Of a stretch of 33,038 nt of DNA, positions 18,581 through 28,286 are shown piece after piece. Position 1 is the stretch's first letter, and every line of letters begins with the position of its first letter. Both the position numbers and the translations under genes were made by a program. Source of the DNA: Flavobacteriales bacterium. GTDB lineage: Bacteria; Bacteroidota; Bacteroidia; Flavobacteriales_D; Crocinitomicaceae. The stretch is taken from the NCBI GenBank assembly GCA_947454395.1, contig CANGLG010000004.1, forward strand, positions 1-33,038, written 5' to 3'. The notes beneath the pieces are model-generated. The model made no database searches and had not been told where the DNA came from. It worked only from the letters and a program-made list of their open reading frames with translations.

Positions 18581-18629
18581 CAGCAGAATTCTGATTGAAA
18601 TTTGCATCGTAAAATAAAAAATAATAAAA

Positions 18630-21200
18630 ATGAAGAAAATTTACACCTTAGTTGCTTCTATATGTTTAGGAATGAGCCTAAACGCACAAGATGCATTTTG
18701 GACGCCTGTTAATTATAAAGGAGCTTTTCCTGTAACGGACAACACAACAGCGACAGACTGGTCATCAGGATGGTCAAATTTTGACGCTGAAAACACAGTT
18801 TATCCTGCCACCACAACAACCGTCTCTACAGATATTACAAGCAATGTTACATGGAGTGGAGTGATTTTATTGCAAAATAAAATTTATGTAAAAAATAATG
18901 CAACCTTAACTATAGCACCTGGGACTATAATTCGTGGCGATAAAGCAACACAAGGATCATTAATTGTAACTAGAGGAGCAAAGTTAAATGCAATTGGAAC
19001 TGTCAATCAACCTATTATTTTTACTTCCAATGAAGCTGTAGGAAATAGAAATGAAGGTGACTGGGGAGGAGTTGTTTTATTAGGTTTAGCAAGAAATAAC
19101 CAACCAGGTGGAGTTGCAAATATTGAAGGAATTGTGGCAACAACAGACACACAATACGGAGGTAATTTTGACAATGATAATTCTGGAACAATCAAATATA
19201 CTCGCATTGAGTTTGCAGGAATTGCTTTGGAGCCTAATAAAGAAATTAATGGACTTACTTTTGGTTCGGTAGGTTCAGGAACAACTATTGATTATGTTCA
19301 AGTTTCTCACTCAGGTGATGACTCATTTGAATGGTTTGGTGGAGCAGTAAATTGCAAACATATTATTGCATATCGTGGATTAGATGATGATTTTGATACG
19401 GACTTCGGTTTCAGAGGTAAAGTTCAATTTGCTTTAGCAATTAGAGATAAGGATGTTTCTGATGCGATTGGAGATTCAAATAGTTTCGAATCAGATAATG
19501 ATGCTGCTGGATCAACAGGACAACCAAAAACAGCAGCAATCTTTTCCAATGTAACCCTTGTAGGTCCAAAAGGAAATGGTTCAATTTCTCTTCCGACTGG
19601 TGAAAAATTTGAAAAAGCATTTCGTTTAAGAAGAAATACAGCTGTATCTTGCTTTAATTCTTTGGTAACAGGTTGGGAAAAAGGTCTGTCAATTGAAGGG
19701 ACGGCTGTAGTAAATAACGTCACTGGTGATACGCTTGTATTTTCAAATAACATGTTAACAAATTTCGCAACTCCTTCATGGGCTACAACCAATACAAATA
19801 CTGTTTATAATGCAGGAACAAGTGGTGGTGCAGCCTCTGATGCTGCTTTTTATGCCTCTTTTTGGAGTGCGGATGGCAACGACTCTACATCTACATTGGC
19901 TCAAGTAAATTGGGTAAATATTTTTGCTCCACTAGGAACTACTCCAGATGCAAGGCTTGCTTCAGGTTCAGTTGTTGGAACTGGAGCATCGTTTACAAAT
20001 CCTAAATTCTTTAGTGTACTTGCTCCAAGTGTTTCTACAAATACATTTACATATTGTCAATATGCAACAGCAGCTGCATTGTCTGCTACAGCTTCTACTG
20101 GTAATACACTTTCTTGGTATGACGTAGCTACAGGTGGAACTGCATTATCTGGTGCTCCAACGCCAAGTACATCTTCACCTGGTTCCTATTCTTATTATGT
20201 AAGTCAAAAAAATTCAAATGGTGATGAGAGCCCAAGGGTAGCAATTACAGTTACTGTTAACGCGTTGCCATCAACACCAGTTATTTCTGCAAACGGTCCT
20301 ACTTCATTCTGTACAGGTAGTAACGTGGTATTATCTTCATCTTCAACAACAGGAAATACTTGGTCAACAAGTGCAACTACGCAAGATATTACAGTAACGT
20401 CTAATGGTACTTATTCGGTTGTCGTTACAGATAATAATTCTTGTTCATCTACTTCGAATAGCATAACAGTCAACGTAAGTAATGCGCCTGTCCCAACTGT
20501 TAGCGCAACTGCAACACAAGCTTGTTCAGGTGACTCAGTAATTCTTACTTCTTCTATTGCAGATTCTTACTTATGGTCAAATGGTGATACAACACAAACA
20601 ATTACTGTTTCAGCTAACGGAAATTATACTGTAACAACAACGAATACTGACGCTTGTAACGGAGTTGGTACATCTTCTCCTGTCGCAGTTTCTTTCACAA
20701 CTTCTCCTATTGCAAATGGTGCTTTCACAACGAATGGAAACATAGTTAATTTTACAAACAGTTCATCAAATGCAACAAGTTATTCTTGGGACTTTGGAGA
20801 TTTCACAAATTCTTCGGCCAATGCTCCAACACATGCGTATGCAGCTAATGGAAACTATAATGTAGTTTTAACTGCAATCAATGGAAATTGTACGGATACG
20901 GCTTCTTTTACAATAGCAATTACAGTTAGCCTAGAAGAATTAATGGGTCTTTCTGAATTAAACATTTTCCCGGTTCCTGCAAGCGAGTACATTAAAGTAG
21001 CTTTTAACGCGAGCAACAATGAATTAATTCAAGTAGAAATGCTTGATGAATTGGGAAGAATTCTTTCAAGTGAATCATTCAATAACCAAGGAAATAATTC
21101 AACAGTAATTAATTTGAATAATATATCAAATGGAATTTATTTCATTCGATTGAATTCAAATGATAAAACAGTTTCCAAAAAAGTTATTGTAAACAAATAA
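18630..21200 (+). CDS. T9SS type A-sorted secreted protein (beta-helix-like N-terminus, Ig-like/PKD repeats)
   Basis: 856 aa with signal peptide, TLTIAPGTIIRGDKATQGSLIVTRGAKLNAIGT..., PKD-like FTNSSSNATSYSWDFGD, and C-terminal LNIFPVPASEYIKVAF...GIYFIRL...KKVIVNK sorting domain. Confidence 0.9.
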   Translation: MKKIYTLVASICLGMSLNAQDAFWTPVNYKGAFPVTDNTTATDWSSGWSNFDAENTVYPATTTTVSTDITSNVTWSGVILLQNKIYVKNNATLTIAPGTIIRGDKATQGSLIVTRGAKLNAIGTVNQPIIFTSNEAVGNRNEGDWGGVVLLGLARNNQPGGVANIEGIVATTDTQYGGNFDNDNSGTIKYTRIEFAGIALEPNKEINGLTFGSVGSGTTIDYVQVSHSGDDSFEWFGGAVNCKHIIAYRGLDDDFDTDFGFRGKVQFALAIRDKDVSDAIGDSNSFESDNDAAGSTGQPKTAAIFSNVTLVGPKGNGSISLPTGEKFEKAFRLRRNTAVSCFNSLVTGWEKGLSIEGTAVVNNVTGDTLVFSNNMLTNFATPSWATTNTNTVYNAGTSGGAASDAAFYASFWSADGNDSTSTLAQVNWVNIFAPLGTTPDARLASGSVVGTGASFTNPKFFSVLAPSVSTNTFTYCQYATAAALSATASTGNTLSWYDVATGGTALSGAPTPSTSSPGSYSYYVSQKNSNGDESPRVAITVTVNALPSTPVISANGPTSFCTGSNVVLSSSSTTGNTWSTSATTQDITVTSNGTYSVVVTDNNSCSSTSNSITVNVSNAPVPTVSATATQACSGDSVILTSSIADSYLWSNGDTTQTITVSANGNYTVTTTNTDACNGVGTSSPVAVSFTTSPIANGAFTTNGNIVNFTNSSSNATSYSWDFGDFTNSSANAPTHAYAANGNYNVVLTAINGNCTDTASFTIAITVSLEELMGLSELNIFPVPASEYIKVAFNASNNELIQVEMLDELGRILSSESFNNQGNNSTVINLNNISNGIYFIRLNSNDKTVSKKVIVNK

Positions 21201-21216
21201 TTATTAAAACAATAAG

Positions 21217-21247
21217 AGGCTGTCAGGCATAATGTCTGACAGCCTTT
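21217..21247 (+). terminator. Rho-independent terminator after the T9SS gene
   Basis: AGGCTGTCAG(GCA TAA TGT)CTGACAGCCTTTTT. Perfect 10-bp stem extended by further pairs, then a T-tract. Confidence 0.85.
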
Positions 21248-21261
21248 TTAATAAATCTAAC

Positions 21262-21951
21262 ATGCAAAACTTAAAAGGACATACCATACTTCTAGTCGAT
21301 GATGAACCGGATATCCTAGAGTTTTTGTCGTACAACATTAGAAAAGAAGGGTATAAAGTTTTTACGGCTTCTAATGGTGAAGAAGCGGTCCGATTAACGC
21401 AACAAATAAATCCTTCTTTGATCCTTCTGGATGTAATGATGCCAAAAATGGATGGTATCGAAACATGTCAAATTATTAGAAAAGATTTGAATTTAACTCA
21501 ACCAATTATTGCTTTCTTAACATCGAGAGCGGAAGATTATGCACAAATTGCGGGTTTTGAAGCAGGTGCAGATGACTACATCACAAAGCCAATTAGACCC
21601 CGTTTGTTACTCAGTAAAATAGAATCACTTTTGAGAAGATTGGAAAAGTCAACCGTTATTCAAACCTCAAGTGGTGAGAAATTAATAAAAATTGACAGGG
21701 AAACATACACAGTAAAGATTGAAAATACTCAATTACTGTTGCCTAAAAAAGAATTTGAGTTACTTGAATTGCTAGCAAGTCGCCCTGGAAAAGTTTTTAA
21801 CCGTGAACAAATTTTAGCAATCGTCTGGGGAAATGAAACCATAGTTGGTGAGAGAACAATAGATGTTCACATTAGAAAATTGCGTGAAAAACTAGGAGAT
21901 GATTATATTCGTACTATAAAAGGAGTCGGATATACCTTCAACGAAAAGTGA
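21262..21951 (+). CDS. phoB: PhoB/OmpR-family response regulator (start corrected from 21232)
   Basis: Receiver domain (LLVDDEPDILEFL, LLDVMMPKMDGIE, FLTSR, KPIRP) plus winged-helix output domain (GERTIDVHIRKLREKLGDDYIRTIKGVGYTF). ATG21232 lies inside the terminator hairpin, so Met at 21262 is the likelier start. Confidence 0.85.
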   Translation: MQNLKGHTILLVDDEPDILEFLSYNIRKEGYKVFTASNGEEAVRLTQQINPSLILLDVMMPKMDGIETCQIIRKDLNLTQPIIAFLTSRAEDYAQIAGFEAGADDYITKPIRPRLLLSKIESLLRRLEKSTVIQTSSGEKLIKIDRETYTVKIENTQLLLPKKEFELLELLASRPGKVFNREQILAIVWGNETIVGERTIDVHIRKLREKLGDDYIRTIKGVGYTFNEK

Positions 21952-23021
21952 GAAACAGCAGACCTAGCATTTTAATTCTTTACGGAAGTCTGGCATTTTC
22001 AGTCATTAGTTTGCTCTTTGCAATTATTGTCAGTCAATTTTTTGTACCCTTAAAGCCTTATTTACTAATTGCAATTCCTTTAATTTCAGGTGCATCTGCT
22101 TATGCAATCTTTTATTTTTTACTAAAAAACTTTATCTATAATAGACTTTATTTAATCTACCGTTCGATTCAAACGAATCAGGAAAATCAAACTCAACAGA
22201 ATAAATCAATTGACGCCATGATAGAAAGTGCAGAAAGCGATGTAAAAATCTGGAAAGAAGACAGAAATACGGAAATAGAAAAACTCAAAGAGCAAGAACA
22301 ATTCAGACGTGAATTCTTAGGAAATTTAGCACACGAATTAAAAACACCAGTTTTTTCTATTCAAGGATATATTCTTACACTTCTAGAAGGCGGTCTAGAA
22401 GATGAAAATGTCAATCGTGCATTTTTAGAGCGAGCGAACAAGGCAACTGACAGAATGGTAAACATTTTGGAAGATTTGGACCAAATAACAAAACTTGAAG
22501 TTGATGAGTTTAAACTTGAAATGCGTTCTTTTGATATTGTCGATTTAATTAGAGAAACGTTTGATGCACTTGAATTTTCTGCCAACAATAAACAAATTAA
22601 ACTTCGTCTTAAAAAGGATTACAACCCGATATATGTAAATGCAGACCGTCCAAAAATCGGTCAGGTTCTCACTAATCTGATAAACAATTCGATAGCGTAT
22701 GGAAATGAAGCGGGCAAGTCAGAAGTAAGTATTCTTGTGTTTGAAAATTTGGTTACGATCGAAATAACGGACAATGGTCCAGGTATTGAATCTAAACATA
22801 TTCCTCGTCTTTTTGAACGGTTTTACCGAGTTGAAAAAAGTAGAAATCGAAATGAAGGAGGGTCTGGACTTGGATTGTCAATTGTGAAACATATTTTAGA
22901 ATCTCACGGCCAGGCAATTAATGTTAGAAGTACATTCGGAAAGGGAAGTACATTTAGTTTTAGTCTTGAAAAAAGCGCCATTTCAGGACCAGTAAGTTCA
23001 AGAGGTATTCCGCTGAAGTAA
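21948..23021 (+). CDS. phoR: sensor histidine kinase, PhoR-like
   Basis: GTG start overlapping the phoB stop. Two TM helices with almost no periplasmic loop, H-box FLGNLAHELKTPVFSIQGY, N-box NLINNSIAYG, G-boxes DNGPGI and GGSGLGLSIVKHI. Confidence 0.85.
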   Translation: MRNSRPSILILYGSLAFSVISLLFAIIVSQFFVPLKPYLLIAIPLISGASAYAIFYFLLKNFIYNRLYLIYRSIQTNQENQTQQNKSIDAMIESAESDVKIWKEDRNTEIEKLKEQEQFRREFLGNLAHELKTPVFSIQGYILTLLEGGLEDENVNRAFLERANKATDRMVNILEDLDQITKLEVDEFKLEMRSFDIVDLIRETFDALEFSANNKQIKLRLKKDYNPIYVNADRPKIGQVLTNLINNSIAYGNEAGKSEVSILVFENLVTIEITDNGPGIESKHIPRLFERFYRVEKSRNRNEGGSGLGLSIVKHILESHGQAINVRSTFGKGSTFSFSLEKSAISGPVSSRGIPLK

Positions 23022-23029
23022 ATAAGAAT

Positions 23030-23101
23030 TTAGAATTGTGAGCTTAGAATGACTAATTAAGAACAATTAGTTCGCAACTCGTAATTAAACCGTTCGCAAC
23101 T
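23030..23101. repeat. degenerate heptamer-like simple repeat tract
   Basis: TTAGAAT at 23030 and 23044 and TTCGCAACT at 23071 and 23093. Much of the tract parses as 7-mers (TTAGAAT TGTGAGC TTAGAAT GACTAAT TAAGAAC AATTAGT TCGCAAC TCGTAAT...). Confidence 0.4.
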
Positions 23102-23173
23102 ACTAAAGTTGTAAAATTTAATTTCTTTTTTATATATTTAGTTTCCCAAAATTAAACCATACAATAATTATCT

Positions 23174-25801
23174 ATGAAAGTACTAAAAATTCAAGCGCTT
23201 CGTGGTCCAAATATCTGGAGCATTACAAGAAAAAAATTAATTCAAATGCGACTTGACCTCGAAGATCTAGAAGAAAAACCTACAAATAAAATTCAAGGAT
23301 TTCGTGAACGAATAGAAAAACTTCTTCCTTCACTTATTGAACACAGATGCTCAGAAGGCTGCCGCGGTGGTTTTTTTCAACGAGTAGAGCGTGGAACTTG
23401 GATGGGGCATGTAATCGAGCACATTGCACTTGAAATCCAAACACTTGCTGGAATGGATGTTGGTTTTGGTCGTACAAGAGAAACTAAAACACCTGGTGTT
23501 TACAATGTGGTTTTCAACTACATTGAAGAAAAAGTTGGTCTATATGCCGCAGAAGCCGCAGTAAGAATTGCAGAAGCTTTAATTTCTGGGCAAGACTATG
23601 ACATGCAACACGACATTCAAAAAATGAAAGAAATTCGTGAGGATGTTCGCCTTGGACCAAGTACCGGAAGTATCGTTGACGACGCAGTTGCAAGAGACAT
23701 TCCTTGGATTCGACTTGGAACCAATTCCCTAATTCAATTAGGCTACGGTGTTAATCAAATGCGTTTTCAAGCAACGATAACTTGTAAAACGAGTAACATT
23801 GCCGTAGACATCGCATGTAACAAGGAGCAAACTAAAAAAATGCTAGATGCCGCCTCAATTCCCGTGGCGAAAGGCTCTATTTGTGTAGACGAAGAAGATC
23901 TTGAAAACACAATAAAATCGATTGGTTATCCAATTGTTATTAAACCGTTGGATGGAAATCATGGAAAAGGTGCGTCTATTAACGTAACCAATTGGGAAGA
24001 TGCGGTTGCAGGTCTTGAATATGCAAAAAAATATTCTCGAAGAGTTATCGTTGAAAAATTTATCACCGGCTTCGACTTCCGAGTTTTGGTTATTGACAAT
24101 AAGGTAATTGCAGCAGCTCAGCGTGTTCCTGCCCATGTTGTTGGAAATAATAAAGATTCGATTCAAACGCTAATAGACGAAACAAATAAGGATCCGAGAC
24201 GCGGTTACGGTCACGAAAACGTATTGACTGAAATTACAGTTGATCGCGATACAATGGAACTGTTGGAAAAGATAAATTATACGCTTGAAACTGTTCCATC
24301 TCATGGAGAAATTGTTTATCTAAAGTCGACAGCAAACCTCAGTACTGGTGGAACTTCAATCGATGTTACCGACTTAATGCACCCAGAGAATGTGTTCATG
24401 GCTGAGCGAATTTCACGCGTAATTGGATTGGACATTTGTGGAATTGACATCATGGCTGCAAATCTTACAGAATCGTTGAAAGAAAATGGAGGCGTAATTT
24501 TGGAAGTAAATGCTGCACCTGGATTCAGAATGCACTTGGCTCCTTCAGAAGGTTTACCGCGTAACGTTGCTGCTCCAGTGATTGACATGCTTTATCCTCC
24601 AGGGAAACAATCACGCATTCCGATTATTGCTGTTACAGGAACAAATGGAAAAACAACAACAACCCGTTTAATTTCACATATCGTTAAAAATAACGGTTAC
24701 CGAGTTGGATTCACAACTTCAGATGGAATCTATATTCAAAATCACATGATGGAAAAAGGTGACACTACCGGTCCAATGAGTGCTGAATACATTTTGAAAG
24801 ATCCAAATGTGGAATTTGCGGTTTTAGAAACAGCTCGAGGTGGAATTTTGCGTTCCGGTCTAGGTTTCAGTCGTTGTGATATTGGTGTAATTACCAATAT
24901 TCAAGAGGATCACCTTGGTATTAGCGACATTCATGACCTAAAAGATCTTTCTCGCGTGAAATCTGTAGTGGTTGAAAGTATTAAAAAGGATGGATGGGCA
25001 GTTTTGAATGGTGAAGATGAAAATTGCTTGGAAATAGCAGAAAATCTCCGTTGTAATGTAGCGTTATTTAGTATGGATGAAAATTGTCCTGCGATTGTAG
25101 AGCATTGTAAAAACGGAGGAATTGCTGCAATCTATGAAAACGGATTCATCACCATCAAGAAAGGTGACTGGAAGTTTAGAGTTGAGCGCGCTACGCATAT
25201 TCCGCTTACGATGAACGGAAAAGCAAAGTTCATGATATACAATGTTCTAGCGGCAACTCTTGCTTCTTACTTGTATGGATTTAAAACGGAAGACATCAAA
25301 CTTTCATTGGCGACTTTCCTTCCGGGAGCAGCACAGACACCTGGAAGAATGAACATTTTTGAATTTTCGAAATTCAAGGTGATGATCGACTTTGCGCATA
25401 ACCCGAATGGATACCGTGGAATTGAAGATTTCTTGAAATCCGTTGAGGCAACTAGAAAGATTGGAATCATTTCCGGGGTTGGAGATCGCAGAGACGAAGA
25501 CATCAAAGAATGTGCTCGTATTGCAGCCCGAATGTTTGATCATATTGTAATAAGACAAGAAAAACACCTCAGAGGCAGAACCGAACAGGAGATTATTGAT
25601 TTGATTTTGGAAGGAATCAACGAGTCGAATACGAATGTAACCTATGAAGTTGTTACACTCGAGACAGAGGCTATCAAGCACGCTATTTCGATTGCTGAGG
25701 AAGGAACGTTTATTACCGCATTAAGCGATGTAATTGATAATGCGATTGATATTGTGCAAGATTATTTGGATGCAGAGATTGAACAGGGAGCAATATCTTA
25801 A
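23174..25801 (+). CDS. cphA: cyanophycin synthetase
   Basis: 875 aa with ATP-grasp domain followed by a Mur-ligase-like domain with P-loop GTNGKTTTTRL; CphA-typical N-terminal segment. Confidence 0.93.
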   Translation: MKVLKIQALRGPNIWSITRKKLIQMRLDLEDLEEKPTNKIQGFRERIEKLLPSLIEHRCSEGCRGGFFQRVERGTWMGHVIEHIALEIQTLAGMDVGFGRTRETKTPGVYNVVFNYIEEKVGLYAAEAAVRIAEALISGQDYDMQHDIQKMKEIREDVRLGPSTGSIVDDAVARDIPWIRLGTNSLIQLGYGVNQMRFQATITCKTSNIAVDIACNKEQTKKMLDAASIPVAKGSICVDEEDLENTIKSIGYPIVIKPLDGNHGKGASINVTNWEDAVAGLEYAKKYSRRVIVEKFITGFDFRVLVIDNKVIAAAQRVPAHVVGNNKDSIQTLIDETNKDPRRGYGHENVLTEITVDRDTMELLEKINYTLETVPSHGEIVYLKSTANLSTGGTSIDVTDLMHPENVFMAERISRVIGLDICGIDIMAANLTESLKENGGVILEVNAAPGFRMHLAPSEGLPRNVAAPVIDMLYPPGKQSRIPIIAVTGTNGKTTTTRLISHIVKNNGYRVGFTTSDGIYIQNHMMEKGDTTGPMSAEYILKDPNVEFAVLETARGGILRSGLGFSRCDIGVITNIQEDHLGISDIHDLKDLSRVKSVVVESIKKDGWAVLNGEDENCLEIAENLRCNVALFSMDENCPAIVEHCKNGGIAAIYENGFITIKKGDWKFRVERATHIPLTMNGKAKFMIYNVLAATLASYLYGFKTEDIKLSLATFLPGAAQTPGRMNIFEFSKFKVMIDFAHNPNGYRGIEDFLKSVEATRKIGIISGVGDRRDEDIKECARIAARMFDHIVIRQEKHLRGRTEQEIIDLILEGINESNTNVTYEVVTLETEAIKHAISIAEEGTFITALSDVIDNAIDIVQDYLDAEIEQGAIS

Positions 25802-27193
25802 ATGAGTGAAAAACAAATTTTCACTTTACAACAAGTAGCGAGTTCTATTCGGAAAACGATTGAAAAAAGGTATTCACAGACCTATTGGGTGAAATCAGAA
25901 ATGCACAAGCTCAATCGTTTTCCAAGGGGACATGCGTTTCCCGAATTGGTGCAAAAGGAAGGAGATAAAATCATTACCCAGTTGAGCGGAACCATTTGGA
26001 AACAACAATTAGAACGTATAAATCAGCGTTTTATTTCTGTTGTAAAAGAACCAATTAATGACGGCATGTCACTGTTGCTTTTGGTGAAAATTAATTTCAG
26101 CGAAACCTATGGATTGAGTCTTCAGATTTTGGATATTGATCCTTCTTTTTCGCTTGGTGAATTGCATAAACAACGCGATGAAACCCTCAAAAAATTGTCG
26201 GATTTAGGGATTTTGAACCAAAATCAATTGTGTGATTTTCCGTTGATTCCAAAACGAATTGCGGTTATTTCCGCTGACTCAAGCAAAGGTCTTTCCGACT
26301 TCATGGAAGTTCTAGAAACCAACGAACAAGGCTACAAATTTTTCACCCACCTTTTTCCGGCCTATTTGCAAGGTGATGCCGCTGTAGATTCAATTATTCA
26401 AACACTTCATAAAATTGAGCGTGTAAAACATCATTTTGACATTGTCGTAATTGTGCGAGGTGGTGGCGCTGAAGTAAGTATGACCTGCTATAATCATTTC
26501 GAGCTTTGTAAAGCAATTGCTGAATTCCCCTTGCCTGTTTTAACGGGAATAGGACATTCTACGAATTTAACCGTGGCAGAAATGATTAGCTTCAGAAATG
26601 CAATTACGCCAACAAAACTGGCCGAATTTCTGATTCAAACCTATAGAGAATTTGACCAACAAATAAAAGATTTACAAACTCAGCTTTTTAGTATTTCAAA
26701 GAACAATCTACAAATTGCTTCAAATGAATTTGAGTCTATTATACGGCTTTTTAAATCGGTCGCTAATTCTTTCTTGGAGCATGCAAACATTCAATTGGAA
26801 AATAAAACCAATCGAATCCGAAGAGCAACACTTCAAAACGTTGAGAAAAAACAGATTCATTTGAATCAAATTCAGGTTTCATTTGGATATGTCGCAAAAA
26901 ACAACCTTAACAAACAAGAATCGTTACTCAATGAACAACTGTTTCAGTTAAAGCAACAAATAGAACGCAAAACGGAGCGTACTTACAAGAATATTCAGTA
27001 TCTCGAAAACACGGTAAAAATGTTAGATCCAATGCAAGTATTAAAGCGTGGGTTCAGCATGACGACTCACAAAGGGCGAACAATTAGTGAAACAAATTTT
27101 CCTAAAATTGGATCCACAATCGAGACAATAACTGCGATTGGAACTATTGAATCACTTGTAGAAAAAAGTGTATTAAAAAATGAAAATCAGTGA
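25802..27193 (+). CDS. xseA: exodeoxyribonuclease VII large subunit
   Basis: 463 aa with XseA core motifs RIAVISADSSKGLSDF, DIVVIVRGGGA, VLTGIGHSTNLTVAEM, TPTKLAEFLI and C-terminal DPMQVLKRGFSMT. Confidence 0.92.
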   Translation: MSEKQIFTLQQVASSIRKTIEKRYSQTYWVKSEMHKLNRFPRGHAFPELVQKEGDKIITQLSGTIWKQQLERINQRFISVVKEPINDGMSLLLLVKINFSETYGLSLQILDIDPSFSLGELHKQRDETLKKLSDLGILNQNQLCDFPLIPKRIAVISADSSKGLSDFMEVLETNEQGYKFFTHLFPAYLQGDAAVDSIIQTLHKIERVKHHFDIVVIVRGGGAEVSMTCYNHFELCKAIAEFPLPVLTGIGHSTNLTVAEMISFRNAITPTKLAEFLIQTYREFDQQIKDLQTQLFSISKNNLQIASNEFESIIRLFKSVANSFLEHANIQLENKTNRIRRATLQNVEKKQIHLNQIQVSFGYVAKNNLNKQESLLNEQLFQLKQQIERKTERTYKNIQYLENTVKMLDPMQVLKRGFSMTTHKGRTISETNFPKIGSTIETITAIGTIESLVEKSVLKNENQ

Positions 27194-28056
27194 GTTTTAG
27201 TCATTGTTTCAGGTACGCAAATAATAAAGTCTGCTCTTTTCAGATGCTCTTTTTCTAATTTTCGAATGTCCTTTTGAGATACAGTAGAAATGGTCATAAT
27301 TTGTTTTGAAGGGATTGCATTTTGTTTGTCGTTTTCTAAATACCAAACGATTCCCTGATGAAAATCACTGTGAAAAGCCCCATTAAAATGAATAACTCTT
27401 GTGTTAGAATTGAGATTTACTAGAATAAACTTGGCCATGGTTGCATCTTTAAATGCTTGCGATTCCACCATATTTAGCCCCATGGCATGACCGCCCATTT
27501 GTTTAATCTCTTGATATTGAGAAAGACTTGTGTCCACAATGAAATTCAGATCTGCCATTTGCGTTTTTATTGCATTTGACAAAGTATCCAAAGACCTTCT
27601 TCCTTTTTTGTATAACAAGGAAGCGTATTTTCGTTGAACGTTCGATGCAATGCAATTGAGTTCTTTTTCTTTAGCATAATCAATTAACGGTTTGTAATCG
27701 GTTTCATAATTGGGCCATAGCCGACAGGAATCTCCGAATTGTTTTTCTGTCAATTTATTTTTTGTGTAACGATTTAACAATTCTTGCTGATCTTGTTCAA
27801 ACATTTCAAATCCTAACACTAAATTTTTATTATGTCTTTCATATAGTTTCGTTGTCAATTCATACTCAAGCCAATGTGAAATAGGGTTATCGTGGTATTC
27901 ACCAAAAAAAACCACCTTATGATTTTCTGCATCCTTTACGAGCGCTTTGAAAGTTGTTTGTTTTCCCTTTGAATTGTAAATAATAAATGCATGCTCCTTT
28001 TGAGCAAATGAACGCGATAATAAAGCTAAAAAAGCGATTGAAATTATTTTTTTCAT
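27187..28056 (-). CDS. ChaN family (TraB/TIKI-like) protein
   Basis: 289 aa with signal peptide, VVFFGEYHDNPISHWLEYEL, LGFEMFEQDQQELLNRY, HFNGAFHSDFHQGIVWYL. Its 3' end overlaps xseA by 7 bp, convergently. Confidence 0.85.
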   Translation of the reverse strand: MKKIISIAFLALLSRSFAQKEHAFIIYNSKGKQTTFKALVKDAENHKVVFFGEYHDNPISHWLEYELTTKLYERHNKNLVLGFEMFEQDQQELLNRYTKNKLTEKQFGDSCRLWPNYETDYKPLIDYAKEKELNCIASNVQRKYASLLYKKGRRSLDTLSNAIKTQMADLNFIVDTSLSQYQEIKQMGGHAMGLNMVESQAFKDATMAKFILVNLNSNTRVIHFNGAFHSDFHQGIVWYLENDKQNAIPSKQIMTISTVSQKDIRKLEKEHLKRADFIICVPETMTKTH

Positions 28057-28286
28057 GTTCTAAATTACTAAAAAAGACATTCATTTGGTCTGACTTTACC
28101 ATAAGTGATAGTTGAAATAATTAATATAGATGTCTAAGTTCCCTTGTTAGAAAAAATCCAGAGTAGCATTCATTGAGAGCTTATCTATTCAATTGATTGC
28201 AACAGGACAGTTCTTAACTTGTTGTGTAAATCTTGGTTTGTAGATTTAAACAATTCTTTATATTTTTATTTTCAAATATTTACAAC

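Noticed and set aside
15802-25681. Antisense or alternate-frame ORFs in the receptor, T9SS, phoR and cphA genes
   Set aside because: Overlap confident CDSs and show no domain-like composition.
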